From JACRBR01 sp964371355 (GTDB lineage Bacteria > Chloroflexota > Dehalococcoidia > DSTF01 > JACRBR01), in assembly GCA_964371355.1 (NCBI GenBank), contig CAYJMG010000002.1, positions 119,597-183,596 of the forward strand: a DNA stretch of 64,000 nt, read 5' to 3'. A program made the position numbers and the translations under genes. Positions 8,969-17,385 of the stretch are shown piece after piece; the first letter of the stretch is position 1, and each line of letters begins with the position of its first letter. Under the pieces are notes generated by a model that saw nothing but the letters and a program-made list of their open reading frames with translations, was not told where the DNA came from and did not search any database.

Positions 8969-9450
8969 ACATCGCGCTCTTTCCCGGGCGGTTCGACCCG
9001 GTCACCAACGGCCACCGCGACATCGCCCGCCGCGCTGCCCGCATGTTCGACCGGCTCATCATCGCCGCCGCCGAGCTCCGATCTAACTACCTGTTCACCA
9101 CGGACGAGCGTGTCGCCCTGCTGAAGGAGGCGCTGCGGGATCTCCCAAACGTCGAGGTCACGTCGTTCTCTGGGCTGACCGTCGAGTTTGCCCGCAAGGT
9201 GGGAGCCACCGTGATAGTGCGCTCGATGCGCGGGAACACGGACTTCGAGGCCGAGTTCGATATGGCCCTGATGAACAAGAAAATGGCCCCGGAGATCGAA
9301 TCCGTCTACATGATGGCCAGCCTCGAGCACCTGTTCATCAGCGGCACGCGTATCCGTGAGGTGTCCGGGCTGGGATATGATGTGAGCGACCTCGTGCCGC
9401 CCCACGTGTTCGAGGCGTTGCAGAAGAAGAACGCCGCGCGCGGGCGGTGA
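8965..9450 (+). CDS. coaD: Phosphopantetheine adenylyltransferase
   Basis: The 161-residue enzyme makes dephospho-CoA from 4'-phosphopantetheine and ATP, the penultimate step of CoA synthesis. It starts at a GTG overlapping the rsmD stop, preceded by GGAGAGGAG. PGRFDPVTNGHRDI holds the TxGH nucleotidyltransferase motif. RSMRGNTDFEAEFDMALMN and the C-terminal ISGTRIRE (ISSSxxRE in most homologues) complete the family signature. Length is normal for CoaD. Confidence 0.97.
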   Translation: MNIALFPGRFDPVTNGHRDIARRAARMFDRLIIAAAELRSNYLFTTDERVALLKEALRDLPNVEVTSFSGLTVEFARKVGATVIVRSMRGNTDFEAEFDMALMNKKMAPEIESVYMMASLEHLFISGTRIREVSGLGYDVSDLVPPHVFEALQKKNAARGR

Positions 9451-9502
9451 AGGTGCGGAAGCAGGCGCGGCCGCCCGGGACGCGCGCGCAGGGAGGTGGG
9501 CC

Positions 9503-10036
9503 ATCGATTCACTGCATCTGATCGACCGCCTGGAGGAAATGATCGCCGAGGGGCGCCGCATGCCCATCGGCGCCGGGATCGTCGTCGACCGCCGCCGCCT
9601 GCTCGACCTCGTCGACCAGATGCGGGCGGCGCTTCCCAACGAGATCCGCGAGGCGGAAGAGATCCTTACCCGCCGCGACGAGATGATGGAGCGCGCCGAC
9701 GAAGAGGCGCAGATCAAGCTGCGCCGCGCGCAGGATCAGGTCGACCAGATCCTCGAGAACGACGCCATCGTGAAGGAGGCGCAGGCCCGCGCCGATATGC
9801 TGGTGCGCGAAGCCGACGCGCGGTGCGACGGCATGCTGCAGGACGCCGCGGTGCAGGCGAAGTCGCGCCTGGCCGAGGCAGAGAAGCTGGCCGGAGAGCA
9901 GATGGACGAGGCCGACCGCTACGCGATGGAGATCCTCCAGCGCCTCGATGAACAACTCGGCCAGTTCACGCAGAACGTCCGGATCGCGCTGGACTCCATG
10001 GACACCCGGCCCGAGGAAGTCTCAGCTCGCGTCTAG
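9503..10036 (+). CDS. Coiled-coil protein, DivIVA/ATP-synthase-B-like
   Basis: The internal ATG 9539 gives 165 residues, but the conserved N-terminus of these proteins begins upstream: the codons from 9503 read IDSLHLIDRLEE before MIAEGRRMPIG. No ATG/GTG/TTG is available there. An ATC at 9503 follows GGAGG (9492-9496) with ideal 6-nt spacing, so an AUC start (or an ATG misread) is likely. Residues from about 30 on are almost entirely heptad-like helix rich in Glu/Arg/Ala. The gene follows rsmD-coaD as in many Chloroflexota and Firmicutes; a role at the membrane or divisome is inference. Confidence 0.75.
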   Translation: MDSLHLIDRLEEMIAEGRRMPIGAGIVVDRRRLLDLVDQMRAALPNEIREAEEILTRRDEMMERADEEAQIKLRRAQDQVDQILENDAIVKEAQARADMLVREADARCDGMLQDAAVQAKSRLAEAEKLAGEQMDEADRYAMEILQRLDEQLGQFTQNVRIALDSMDTRPEEVSARV

Positions 10037-10099
10037 GCCCCGGTGGCCTCGCGGCCCGGCGGCTGGCTTTGCTCTTTGGTGGTCGCAAATGGCTACCGA

Positions 10100-10154
10100 G
10101 AAGGGCCCGAGCACGGGATTCGACCAATCAAGCAAGGCGGCACTCGGGCCCTTC
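10100..10154. repeat. 12-bp perfect inverted repeat with nested hairpin
   Basis: The arms GAAGGGCCCGAG (10100-10111) and CTCGGGCCCTTC (10143-10154) pair perfectly around a 31-base loop. The loop contains a second small hairpin, GATT CGACC AATC. The gap 10037-10279 holds no gene. No T-tract follows, so it is not a standard terminator; it may be a structured RNA or a REP-like element. Confidence 0.6.
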
Positions 10155-10279
10155 CGGCGCCAGTAGTTCGGTGGCGGGGTTAGGGGCGAAGATACTCCTC
10201 AGCGCGCCGCGATATCAAGCCCACATAGGATGTAACCGTCCTCTCCGTCAAGATTCCCGCCGGTTGGTACGCTGGCGGC

Positions 10280-11317
10280 GTGAACCGGCAGCCGTTCGTC
10301 TCCATCCTCGTCCCGGTGCGCAACGAAGAGCGCTACATCGAGCGCTGCCTCTACTCGATCGCCGCGCAAGACTACCCCCGCGACCGCCTCGAGGTGCTGG
10401 TCATAGACGGCCAGTCCACCGATAGCACGCGTCAGGTCGTCTCGAGGTTCGCCGCCGAGTCCACGCTCGACCTGCGGCTGCTGCAGAACCCGCGGCAGCG
10501 CACCGCGCCCGCCCTCAACATCGGCCTGCGGGCGGCGCGCGGCGAAGTCATCACGCACGTCGATGGCCACGCCTCCGTCGCCCACGACTTCATCCGCCGC
10601 AGTGTTGAGGCGCTGGAGCAGACGGGGGCTGACGCCGTGGGCGGTGTGATCGACAGCGAGGGGGACACGCCCCTGGGTGAAGCGATCGCGCTTGCCATGT
10701 CCTCCCGCTTCGGCGTGGGTGGCGCGGCGTTCCGCGTCGGGGGCGAAGGGGCCGCCGATACGGTGGCGTTCGGCGCCTACCGCCGGGAGGTGTTCGACCG
10801 TATTGGCGGCTTCGCAGAGGACATCGACAAGGGGGAGGACGACGAGTTCAACTACCGCCTGCTCGACGCTGGCGGGACCATCGTCATCGTGCCAGGTATC
10901 CGCGCCACGTACACCGCCCGGGGCGACCTGCGCGGACTCTGGCATCAGTACTTCGGCTACGGCCGCGCGAAGGTGCAGGTGCTGCGGCGGCATCCGGCGC
11001 AGGCCCGCCTGCGCCAGCTCGTGCCCGGCCTCTTCGCTGGCGCGCTGGGAGTCTCGGCAATTCTCGCGCTCTTTGGCGAGAAACGTGCGTTTCGGTACCT
11101 CGTGCGGGTGTATACTCTGGCTGCCACCACAGCATCCTTCGCCTTGGCCAGACGGCACGGTTGGCGGCACCTCCCCGTGTTGCCGCCGATCTTTGCCTGT
11201 CTGCATGTAGCCTACGGGCTGGGATTTCTGGCCGGCCTCCTGGGGCTCGCCGGCAGGGTCCTGACTCGTACTGCGCGGCCGCCGGGCGCTCGCCAGAGCA
11301 CGGAAGCACCGACGTAA
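10280..11317 (+). CDS. Family 2 glycosyltransferase (ExoA-like), membrane-bound
   Basis: The 345-residue protein starts at GTG 10280. The N-terminal GT-A domain carries SILVPVRNEERYIERCL, the EVLVIDGQSTDST block, VDGHAS in the DXD position and GEDDEFNYRL near the catalytic base. Its order resembles succinoglycan-type ExoA glycosyltransferases. After about residue 245 come three to four predicted transmembrane helices. It opens the polysaccharide locus and likely adds a sugar to a lipid-linked intermediate at the inner membrane. A TACGCT hexamer ends exactly 6 bp before the GTG, with no Shine-Dalgarno, suggesting a leaderless transcript. Confidence 0.85.
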   Translation: MNRQPFVSILVPVRNEERYIERCLYSIAAQDYPRDRLEVLVIDGQSTDSTRQVVSRFAAESTLDLRLLQNPRQRTAPALNIGLRAARGEVITHVDGHASVAHDFIRRSVEALEQTGADAVGGVIDSEGDTPLGEAIALAMSSRFGVGGAAFRVGGEGAADTVAFGAYRREVFDRIGGFAEDIDKGEDDEFNYRLLDAGGTIVIVPGIRATYTARGDLRGLWHQYFGYGRAKVQVLRRHPAQARLRQLVPGLFAGALGVSAILALFGEKRAFRYLVRVYTLAATTASFALARRHGWRHLPVLPPIFACLHVAYGLGFLAGLLGLAGRVLTRTARPPGARQSTEAPT

Positions 11318-11468
11318 GCGCAGGGGGGAGCACCGAAGACCGTCGGGACGCGGACGCCACCAGACTAGCGCCATCCACGATTCCAGGCGGCACTTTGGGC
11401 AGCGGGACGCGCAGCCGAGGCAACCGGCGCCGTCCTCGTGGGCAGCGCGCACACCGGCGCGAACCAAG

Positions 11469-11501
11469 CCGGGCGTCATCCGGGCCACCGATGACGCCCG
11501 G
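11469..11501. repeat. Perfect 11-bp hairpin after the GT2 gene
   Basis: CCGGGCGTCAT (11469-11479) pairs with ATGACGCCCGG (11491-11501) around an 11-base loop. It lies in the 297-bp gene-free stretch downstream of the glycosyltransferase. TTCTGCGTC follows rather than a T-run, so termination would be weak; it could be Rho-independent only with help. Confidence 0.5.
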
Positions 11502-11527
11502 TTCTGCGTCCCGGCGCCGGAGAGGCC

Positions 11528-11565
11528 GATTCGAATCTGCGTTGACATGGCGTCAGATTCGAATC
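11528..11565. promoter_or_regulatory. Twin GATTCGAATC palindromes flanking TTGACA
   Basis: The self-complementary decamer GATTCGAATC occurs twice (11528-11537 and 11556-11565), 28 bp apart, so the two sites sit on nearly the same helix face. A TTGACA (11542-11547) lies between them. The arrangement suits a dimeric regulator controlling the operon starting at 11615. No convincing -10 at 17 bp was found. Confidence 0.4.
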
Positions 11566-11614
11566 CTGTGGCCTTGCCGATTCGGAATGGCCCAGTTGCT
11601 ACCATACGTCGCGG

Positions 11615-12031
11615 ATGTACTTCACCCGCTTCGGCTACTTCGTCATCGTCTCCATCATCGTCGTCGCCATCGCGGCAGTCTTCTTCGTCGTCTGGCCCTT
11701 CGATGACAGCGGTGGAGGCGGGAGCGGCACGTCGACGGCGCCGACCCCGACAGCGGCGGCGGGTGCGACTCCCACCGGCGACCCGATCCCGGAGATGGCC
11801 TTCGAGCGGGTGATCGACTTCGCGACGTACGGCGCCGTGGTCAGCATCGAAGTGACGGGAGGCGAGATCCTGGTGAACCTCAACCCCGGCTTCGATGTCA
11901 GCGGCCTCGGCACGTCTTCGCACACATTCCGCACCGCGCTGCCCGAAGGCGCGAACAGCGTGGAAGAAGCCCTCCAGGCCTCCGGCATCGAGGTCAACGG
12001 CGAGACCGGCGTCCCGGTCGTCCGGCGATGA
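11615..12031 (+). CDS. Single-pass membrane protein, function unknown
   Basis: The 138-residue protein has a short N-terminus, one transmembrane helix (about residues 5-28, rich in Ile/Val/Phe), a Thr/Pro/Gly linker and a small extracytoplasmic domain. That domain contains EMAFERVIDFATYGAVVSIE, GGEILVNLNPGFDV and LPEGANSVEEALQASGIEV. No named family is recognised. Its stop overlaps the next start (ATGA, 12028-12031), so it is translationally coupled to the aminotransferase and belongs to the polysaccharide operon. Confidence 0.7.
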   Translation: MYFTRFGYFVIVSIIVVAIAAVFFVVWPFDDSGGGGSGTSTAPTPTAAAGATPTGDPIPEMAFERVIDFATYGAVVSIEVTGGEILVNLNPGFDVSGLGTSSHTFRTALPEGANSVEEALQASGIEVNGETGVPVVRR

Positions 12032-13194
12032 ACGAGCACGAAGACTTCCTGCCCTACAACCTCCCCGACATCTCCGATGCGGAGATCGATGCCGTCGTCG
12101 AGACGCTGAAGTCCGGGTGGCTTGCGCCGGGGCCCCGCGTGAAGGCGTTCGAGGAAGACTTCGCCGCGCTCGCCGGCACGAAGCACGCGATTGCACTCGA
12201 CTCGGCCACCGCCGGCATGCACCTGGCGCTCATCGCCCTCGGCATCGGGCCCGGCGACGAGGTGATCACGACGCCGACAACCTTCGCGGCCAGCGTCAAC
12301 GTCATCATCCATGCGGGCGCCACGCCGGTGTTGGCGGACGTGCGACTGGACGATTACTGCTTGGATCCGGAGGCCGTGACGCGGGCGATCACCCCGCGGA
12401 CGAAGGCGATCCTGCCGGTGCACCACGCGGGGTCGGCGTGTCGGATGCGAGAGCTGCTCGCGATCGCGAAGGAGCACAACCTCCGCATCGTCGAGGACGC
12501 TGCGCACGGCCTCGGCACGTACATCGATGCCCGGCACATCGGCGCCTTCGGCGACGCCACCGTCTTCAGCTTCTATCCGACCAAGAACGTGACCACGGGC
12601 CGCGGCGGCATGCTGACCACAAATGACGACGCGCTTGCCGAACGTTGCCGGTTGCTGGCCCTGCACGGCATGAACAACGACGCGTGGGACCGATACACCG
12701 CGCGCGGCTCCTGGGCGTACCAGGTGCTGGCGGCGGGCTACAACTACACGATGTCGGATTTCCAGGCGGCGCTGGGTCACGCGCAGTTCCGCCGGCTGGA
12801 CGAGTTCCAACGCCGGCGCACCGACACCGCGCTGGAGTTCAACCGCCGCTTCGGCGCGATGCCGGAGCTTGTACTGCCTGTTGAGCGCGAGGGCAGTACG
12901 CACGCCTGGCACCTGTACGTCGTGCGGCTGCGGCCGGAGAGGCTTACAATTTCACGAGACCAGTTCATCATCGATATGAAAGAGCGGGGCATCGGCACGT
13001 CGGTCCACTTCATCCCGATCCACCACCACCCGTACTACCGCGAGACGTTCGGGTGGGCCCCCGGCGACTTCCCCGTCGCCGACGAGGCGTTCGAGACCAT
13101 GGTGTCGCTGCCGCTCTACACCCGCATGACCGATAGCGCCGTCGACCGCGTCATCACCGCCGTCGAGGAGATCGTTCGAGGCCACCGGACCTGA
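12028..13194 (+). CDS. DegT/DnrJ/EryC1/StrS sugar aminotransferase
   Basis: The 388-residue PLP enzyme aminates a keto-sugar nucleotide. Family blocks are SGWLAPGPRVKAFEEDFA, GDEVITTPTTFAASVN, IVEDAAHGLG (Asp contacting PLP) and FSFYPTKNVTTGRGGML with the catalytic Lys. The C-terminal part has HAWHLYVVRL and a GIGTSVHFIPIHHHPYY block, as in ArnB/PseC-like members. Together with the CapD-like dehydratase at 14573 it could make an amino-deoxy sugar. ATGA overlap with the gene before and 5-bp gap to the gene after indicate an operon. Confidence 0.92.
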   Translation: MNEHEDFLPYNLPDISDAEIDAVVETLKSGWLAPGPRVKAFEEDFAALAGTKHAIALDSATAGMHLALIALGIGPGDEVITTPTTFAASVNVIIHAGATPVLADVRLDDYCLDPEAVTRAITPRTKAILPVHHAGSACRMRELLAIAKEHNLRIVEDAAHGLGTYIDARHIGAFGDATVFSFYPTKNVTTGRGGMLTTNDDALAERCRLLALHGMNNDAWDRYTARGSWAYQVLAAGYNYTMSDFQAALGHAQFRRLDEFQRRRTDTALEFNRRFGAMPELVLPVEREGSTHAWHLYVVRLRPERLTISRDQFIIDMKERGIGTSVHFIPIHHHPYYRETFGWAPGDFPVADEAFETMVSLPLYTRMTDSAVDRVITAVEEIVRGHRT

Positions 13195-13199
13195 AACCC

Positions 13200-13790
13200 A
13201 TGCTCACCCGTCTTCGAGACATCATCGTCGCCGTTCTCGGCCTGGCGCTCTTCATCGCGACGTATCCGATCATCGCCATCGCCATCAAGATCGATTCGCG
13301 GGGGCCCGTCATCTATACGCAGACCCGCGTCGGCCTCCGCGGGAAGCGGTTCACGATGTACAAGTACCGTTCGATGTCGCACGAGGGGCACAAGCCGTAC
13401 GAGACCCCGAAGCTGGAGCCGATCCACTTCAAGACGTTCATCTTCACGACGCCGACCTCGCGCCTGACCCGGGTGGGCAGGTTCTTGCGATCCACCAGCC
13501 TGGACGAACTCCCGAACCTCTGGAACGTTCTGTTGGGCGACATGTCGCTGGTCGGTCCGCGGCCCGAGATCCCGGAGCTGGTCGAGCAGTACCCGGCGGA
13601 GTACCATCGCCGCCACGAGGTGAAGCCCGGTATCACCGGTCTTGCGCAGGTCAACGGCCGCGCCGACCTCTCCTACGACGACACCATGCGGTACGACATC
13701 GAGTACGTGAACAGCCACTCGTTCGCGGGCGATCTGAAGATCCTCTGGCGCACGATCACCGTCGTGGTGTCGCGCCAGGGCGCCCGCTGA
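13200..13790 (+). CDS. Initiating sugar-1-phosphate transferase (PglC-like)
   Basis: The 196-residue protein is a monotopic polyprenyl-phosphate hexose-1-phosphate transferase. It has one N-terminal hydrophobic re-entrant helix (residues 8-28), then RGPVIYTQTRVGLRGKRFTMYKYRSM (usually KFRSM), STSLDELPNLWNVLLGDMSLVGPRP and ITGLAQVNGR. The DELPNL Asp-Glu pair is the catalytic dyad of the family. It transfers a sugar phosphate onto undecaprenyl phosphate to start repeat-unit assembly. The compact size is that of the PglC class rather than the long WbaP/WcaJ class. Confidence 0.93.
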   Translation: MLTRLRDIIVAVLGLALFIATYPIIAIAIKIDSRGPVIYTQTRVGLRGKRFTMYKYRSMSHEGHKPYETPKLEPIHFKTFIFTTPTSRLTRVGRFLRSTSLDELPNLWNVLLGDMSLVGPRPEIPELVEQYPAEYHRRHEVKPGITGLAQVNGRADLSYDDTMRYDIEYVNSHSFAGDLKILWRTITVVVSRQGAR

Positions 13791-13821
13791 AGAAACGTGT
13801 ATACTTCCTATCGAGGTTGCC

Positions 13822-14085
13822 ATGGTGACAACAACACGACGTACCACGGCTCGGGCGAAGGCCGCACGCCGTCCACCGCCCAGGACCGAGCATCTTGAAT
13901 CCACCGCACGGCGAAGCGAGGTCATCGCCGAGATTCTCGCTACGCAGCCTGCATTCGACCCCAAGAAGTGGGCCCTGGAAGTACGGGCGATGCGCGCGCG
14001 CGCCAAGCTGAAGAGTCCCGCGCCGCGGCAACCGTGGACTCGCGAGGATCTGTATGAAGACCGACTCTCGCGATACGCTCGTTGA
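13822..14085 (+). CDS. Putative antitoxin partner of the PIN toxin
   Basis: The 87-residue basic protein has a Thr/Arg-rich N-terminus, a central FDPKKWALEVRAMRARAKL helix and a C-terminal WTREDLYEDRLSRYAR segment. No named antitoxin family is recognised. Its end overlaps the PIN gene by 32 bp, the usual antitoxin-first layout. A TATACT lies about 20 bp upstream, giving the pair its own promoter inside the polysaccharide locus. The function is inferred from position. Confidence 0.6.
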   Translation: MVTTTRRTTARAKAARRPPPRTEHLESTARRSEVIAEILATQPAFDPKKWALEVRAMRARAKLKSPAPRQPWTREDLYEDRLSRYAR

Positions 14086-14518
14086 CACCAACATCCTTGG
14101 ATACTGTTACGACAACACAGCTCCCACCAAGCAGGAGCGTGCGATTCATATTGTCGATCGCATCGCGCGCAGTCAGACCGGATTGATCAGCACGCAGGTG
14201 CTCTCCGAGTTCTACAACACGCTCACGCGGAAGCTCTCGCCTCGAATGACCGCCACCGAGGCCGAACGCGCGTGCAGGGAGATGCTGGCCGCCTTCTGGG
14301 TGTGGCCGACAGGCATGAGCGTCATCCAAGGCGCGTGGCGCGGCGTACGGCAGCACGGGTTCAACTACTGGGATGCACTGATCTGGGCCGCAGCCCGCGA
14401 GGCAGGTGCCACAACGGTGCTCACGGAGGATTTCACCAGCGGCTCCGCCATCGAAGGCGTCACGTTCCTTAATCCCTTCATCGAATCCTTCGACATCGAC
14501 GCCTTCCTGGCCCGCTGA
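14054..14518 (+). CDS. PIN-domain ribonuclease toxin (VapC-like)
   Basis: The 154-residue protein opens with DTLVDTNILGYCYD, in which the DTN Asp is the first metal ligand of PIN domains. A conserved Glu follows in VLSEFYNTL, and further acidic residues in FNYWDALIWAAA and VLTEDF complete the Mg-binding site. PIN toxins of this type cleave tRNA or rRNA. It overlaps the small basic gene upstream, consistent with a type II toxin-antitoxin pair. Confidence 0.85.
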   Translation: MKTDSRDTLVDTNILGYCYDNTAPTKQERAIHIVDRIARSQTGLISTQVLSEFYNTLTRKLSPRMTATEAERACREMLAAFWVWPTGMSVIQGAWRGVRQHGFNYWDALIWAAAREAGATTVLTEDFTSGSAIEGVTFLNPFIESFDIDAFLAR

Positions 14519-14572
14519 TCACCGCTTTTCAGCGCACACCTGCCCTTCCGCACCTCTGATAAGCTACTGCCG

Positions 14573-16474
14573 ATGGATCGCCGCCTCCCGCCGGCCCTCA
14601 CGGACTTTGCGCGCCTGCTGCTCGTCCTCGCGCTCGACGCGGCCGTCGTGCTGGCTGCCTACGTTGCCGCCCTGGCCCTCCGCTTCGATGGTGACGTCCC
14701 GTCGGAGTCCTGGCGCTTCTTCGCGCAGGTCTCCTGGTTCATCGCCATTGCGTACCTGGTGGCCAACTTCGCTGCCGGCGTGTACCGCACCCAATGGAAG
14801 TACGCCGGCGCGGCCGATGCCTTCAACCTGGTGCTCGCCATCGGTCTCACATCGATCTTCCTGTTCGCTATCAACGCCTTTCTCAGCCCGCGTCACATCC
14901 CGTTGACGGTGAACGTCGTGGCGCCCTCGCTGATGCTGCTCGCGATGGGTGGGCTGAAGTTCGGCCCGCGGATCATCGCCTCGCGCAACCCCTTCGCCGG
15001 ATACGACGCCGGCGTCAAGAACGTGCTCATCATCGGCGCCGGCCACACGGGCCAGCTTCTGGCGCGCGAGTTCATCAACAACCGCCGCTGGCAATACCGC
15101 CCCCTCGGTTTCATCGACGATGACCGCCGGCTCCGCGGCGTCCGCATGCATTCGGTCACAGTCCTGGGCGATCGCTTCGACATTCCCGATATCTGCGCGA
15201 AGAAGCGCGTCGACCTCATCGCCCTCGCCATCCCGTCGGCGCCCGGCAACGTCATGCGCGACATCGTCGGCATCTGTCAGCGCACGCGCGTGCCCCTCCG
15301 CACCGTCCCCGGGCTGCAGAACATCGTCCGCAACGAGGCCGCCGCCACGGAGCTGCGGGAGCTGACTGCGGATGACCTGCTGGGCCGGGAGCAGGTGGAG
15401 ATCGATGCGGAGATGTGCGCCGCCGCCATCCGGGGCAAGTCGGTGCTCATCACCGGCGCGGCGGGGTTCATCGCGTCGGAGCTGGCCCGCCAGGTGTATG
15501 AGTTCCAGCCCGGGACTCTGCACCTGCTCGACGTCAACGAGACGGGCCTGTACGACCTCGAGCGTGATCTCGCGCCCGACGAGGCGCGGTCGAACGTGAA
15601 GATCTGGCTCTGCGACGTCTCCGACCGCGCGCAGGTGGAGACGACGTTCGAGCAGGCGCGCCCGGACATCGTCTTCCACGCGGCGGCGTACAAGCACATC
15701 CCGGTGATGGAGGAGCACCCGCACGCGGCGTTGCGCGCGAATGTCGCCGGCACGCTGAACGTGTGCCTCGCCGCGGCGAAGGCCGGCGCCGCGAAGGTCG
15801 TGTTCGTCTCGACCGACAAGGCCGTGAACCCGGACAACGTGTACGGCGCGACGAAACGCATCGGCGAGCTGCTGGTCACCGCGCTCGGCCAGTCCGGGCC
15901 CACGACGTTTGCCGCCGTGCGCTTTGGCAACGTCATGGGCAGCCGCGGCAGCGTCGTCCCGCTCTTCCTGAGGCAGATCGAGCGTGGCGGTCCGGTCCTG
16001 ATCACCGACCCGGAGACGACGCGCTTCCAGATGGCCGTCGAAGAGGCGGCGGCACTCGTCATCCAGGCCGCCTCGTTTGCTGGCCAGGGCCAGGTCTACA
16101 TCCTCGACATGGGCGAGCCCTTGAAAACGGCCGATCTCGCCGAGAAGATGATCCGCCTGAAGGGCCTCGAGCCCGGCCGGGACATACCCATCGTCTACAC
16201 AGGTCTGCGCCCCGGTGAGAAGCTGCACGAGGAGCTGGTGGGGCCGCACGAGAAGGTGCTGCACACGCACCACAAGAAGATCATGTTGGTGGAGGGCCAG
16301 CCGGCCGTCGCGCGCGACGAGCTGGTCGCGAAGATCGAGGAACTTGCCGCGAACCCGCCGCGTTCGCGGGAGGAGGTGGCCACGCGGCTGATCGCGCTTT
16401 CGCGGCTGGACCTGCGGGACACCGGCATGCCGGTCACCTCGGCCGAGACCGCCGCACCCGACGCAACGGCGTAG
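14573..16474 (+). CDS. NDP-sugar 4,6-dehydratase, CapD/PglF/WbpM family
   Basis: The 633-residue protein has four N-terminal transmembrane helices (about residues 10-130), a first Rossmann domain (NVLIIGAGHTGQLLAREF) and a second, catalytic SDR domain (VLITGAAGFIASELARQV). It forms UDP-4-keto-6-deoxy-hexosamines at the membrane. The catalytic segment is VSTDKAVNPDNVYGATKR: Tyr424 stands where the long PglF/WbpM proteins usually have Met, restoring a classical YxxxK. The end resembles polysaccharide biosynthesis proteins (PGEKLHEEL). A TAAGCT hexamer lies 7 bp before the ATG. Confidence 0.92.
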   Translation: MDRRLPPALTDFARLLLVLALDAAVVLAAYVAALALRFDGDVPSESWRFFAQVSWFIAIAYLVANFAAGVYRTQWKYAGAADAFNLVLAIGLTSIFLFAINAFLSPRHIPLTVNVVAPSLMLLAMGGLKFGPRIIASRNPFAGYDAGVKNVLIIGAGHTGQLLAREFINNRRWQYRPLGFIDDDRRLRGVRMHSVTVLGDRFDIPDICAKKRVDLIALAIPSAPGNVMRDIVGICQRTRVPLRTVPGLQNIVRNEAAATELRELTADDLLGREQVEIDAEMCAAAIRGKSVLITGAAGFIASELARQVYEFQPGTLHLLDVNETGLYDLERDLAPDEARSNVKIWLCDVSDRAQVETTFEQARPDIVFHAAAYKHIPVMEEHPHAALRANVAGTLNVCLAAAKAGAAKVVFVSTDKAVNPDNVYGATKRIGELLVTALGQSGPTTFAAVRFGNVMGSRGSVVPLFLRQIERGGPVLITDPETTRFQMAVEEAAALVIQAASFAGQGQVYILDMGEPLKTADLAEKMIRLKGLEPGRDIPIVYTGLRPGEKLHEELVGPHEKVLHTHHKKIMLVEGQPAVARDELVAKIEELAANPPRSREEVATRLIALSRLDLRDTGMPVTSAETAAPDATA

Positions 16475-16614
16475 CAGCGCAGCCTGCCGTACCCAACCGG
16501 CGTTCACCCCACCGCAACCCCCGTCAACAACATCCGCCTGGCCCGATCACCCGCGACGCTTGGCCCGTGGCATCGCCGCCGCCCTCCGCGATCATGAGGC
16601 GAAGGAGGCATCAC

Positions 16615-17310
16615 GTGGCCGTCACCGCACCGCACCCCGCACACCTGCGCACGCGGCCGAACGCCCGCGCGACGTGGACGAAGATCCTGCTCGCCTGCGG
16701 AGCGGGCGCGACCCTGCTGTACGCCGGCATGGATGCGCTCGCTGCGGTCCGCTACGACGGCTACAGCTACACCGGTCAGACCATCAGCGAGCTCTCAGCG
16801 GTCGATGCGCCGACGCGCTCGCTCTGGATCCCGTTCGGCGCCGTATACGGACTGCTCGTCATCGCGGGAGGGTTCGGCATCTGGCGCGCCGCCGGATCCA
16901 GCCGCCGCCTTCGCGTCGTTGCGGCGCTCGTCGCCGCCATGGGCGTGCTGGCTCTGGTCGCGTGGCCACTCGCGCCGATGCACCAGCGCGAGGTCCTCGC
17001 GGCCGGCGGCGACACGCTGTCCGATACGGTGCACATCATCCTCGGCGCGATCGACTCGGCGCTCTTCGTGCTCTCGATAGCGATCGGCGCGTCCGCGGCC
17101 GGCAGGCGATTCCGGACGTACTCGATCGTCACGATCGTGGCGGTGCTCGTTGCGGGCTCGCTGACCTTCCTGGCCAGCCCCGGCGTCGCCGACAACGAAT
17201 CCACTCCCTGGATCGGCATCACCGAGCGCGTCGCCGTCTTCGGCTCGATGCTCTGGATCTCCAGCCTCTCCCTCGCGCTCTGGCGCCGCCCGCATCAGGC
17301 CGAACGCTAG
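16615..17310 (+). CDS. DUF998-like integral membrane protein
   Basis: The GTG at 16615 is chosen because AGGAGG lies 6 bp before it; earlier in-frame starts lack a ribosome site. The roughly 231-residue product has six predicted transmembrane helices and the YDGYSYTGQTISELSAVDAPTR block typical of DUF998 proteins. Function is unknown. It sits between the dehydratase and the epimerase genes but shows no sugar-related signature. Confidence 0.75.
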   Translation: MAVTAPHPAHLRTRPNARATWTKILLACGAGATLLYAGMDALAAVRYDGYSYTGQTISELSAVDAPTRSLWIPFGAVYGLLVIAGGFGIWRAAGSSRRLRVVAALVAAMGVLALVAWPLAPMHQREVLAAGGDTLSDTVHIILGAIDSALFVLSIAIGASAAGRRFRTYSIVTIVAVLVAGSLTFLASPGVADNESTPWIGITERVAVFGSMLWISSLSLALWRRPHQAER

Positions 17311-17385
17311 CCCTCGGGCAGCGCCGCGCCGGAATCCACCCGCTATCCTGACGTGGCCAACCCGATCACAAGCCAGGCATCCATT

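Noticed and set aside
10113..10130. tRNA T-loop-like sequence (GGGATTCGACC) inside an inverted repeat
   Set aside because: The full structure is only about 55 nt, with no anticodon or D arm on either strand.
10199..12196. 665-codon minus-strand open frame
   Set aside because: It spans three real + strand genes and a gene-free gap, has Arg/Ala-rich composition and no motif.
14564..16507. 647-codon minus-strand open frame opposite the dehydratase gene
   Set aside because: It is the Arg/Leu/Val-rich antisense shadow common in high-GC DNA; the + strand has clear family motifs.
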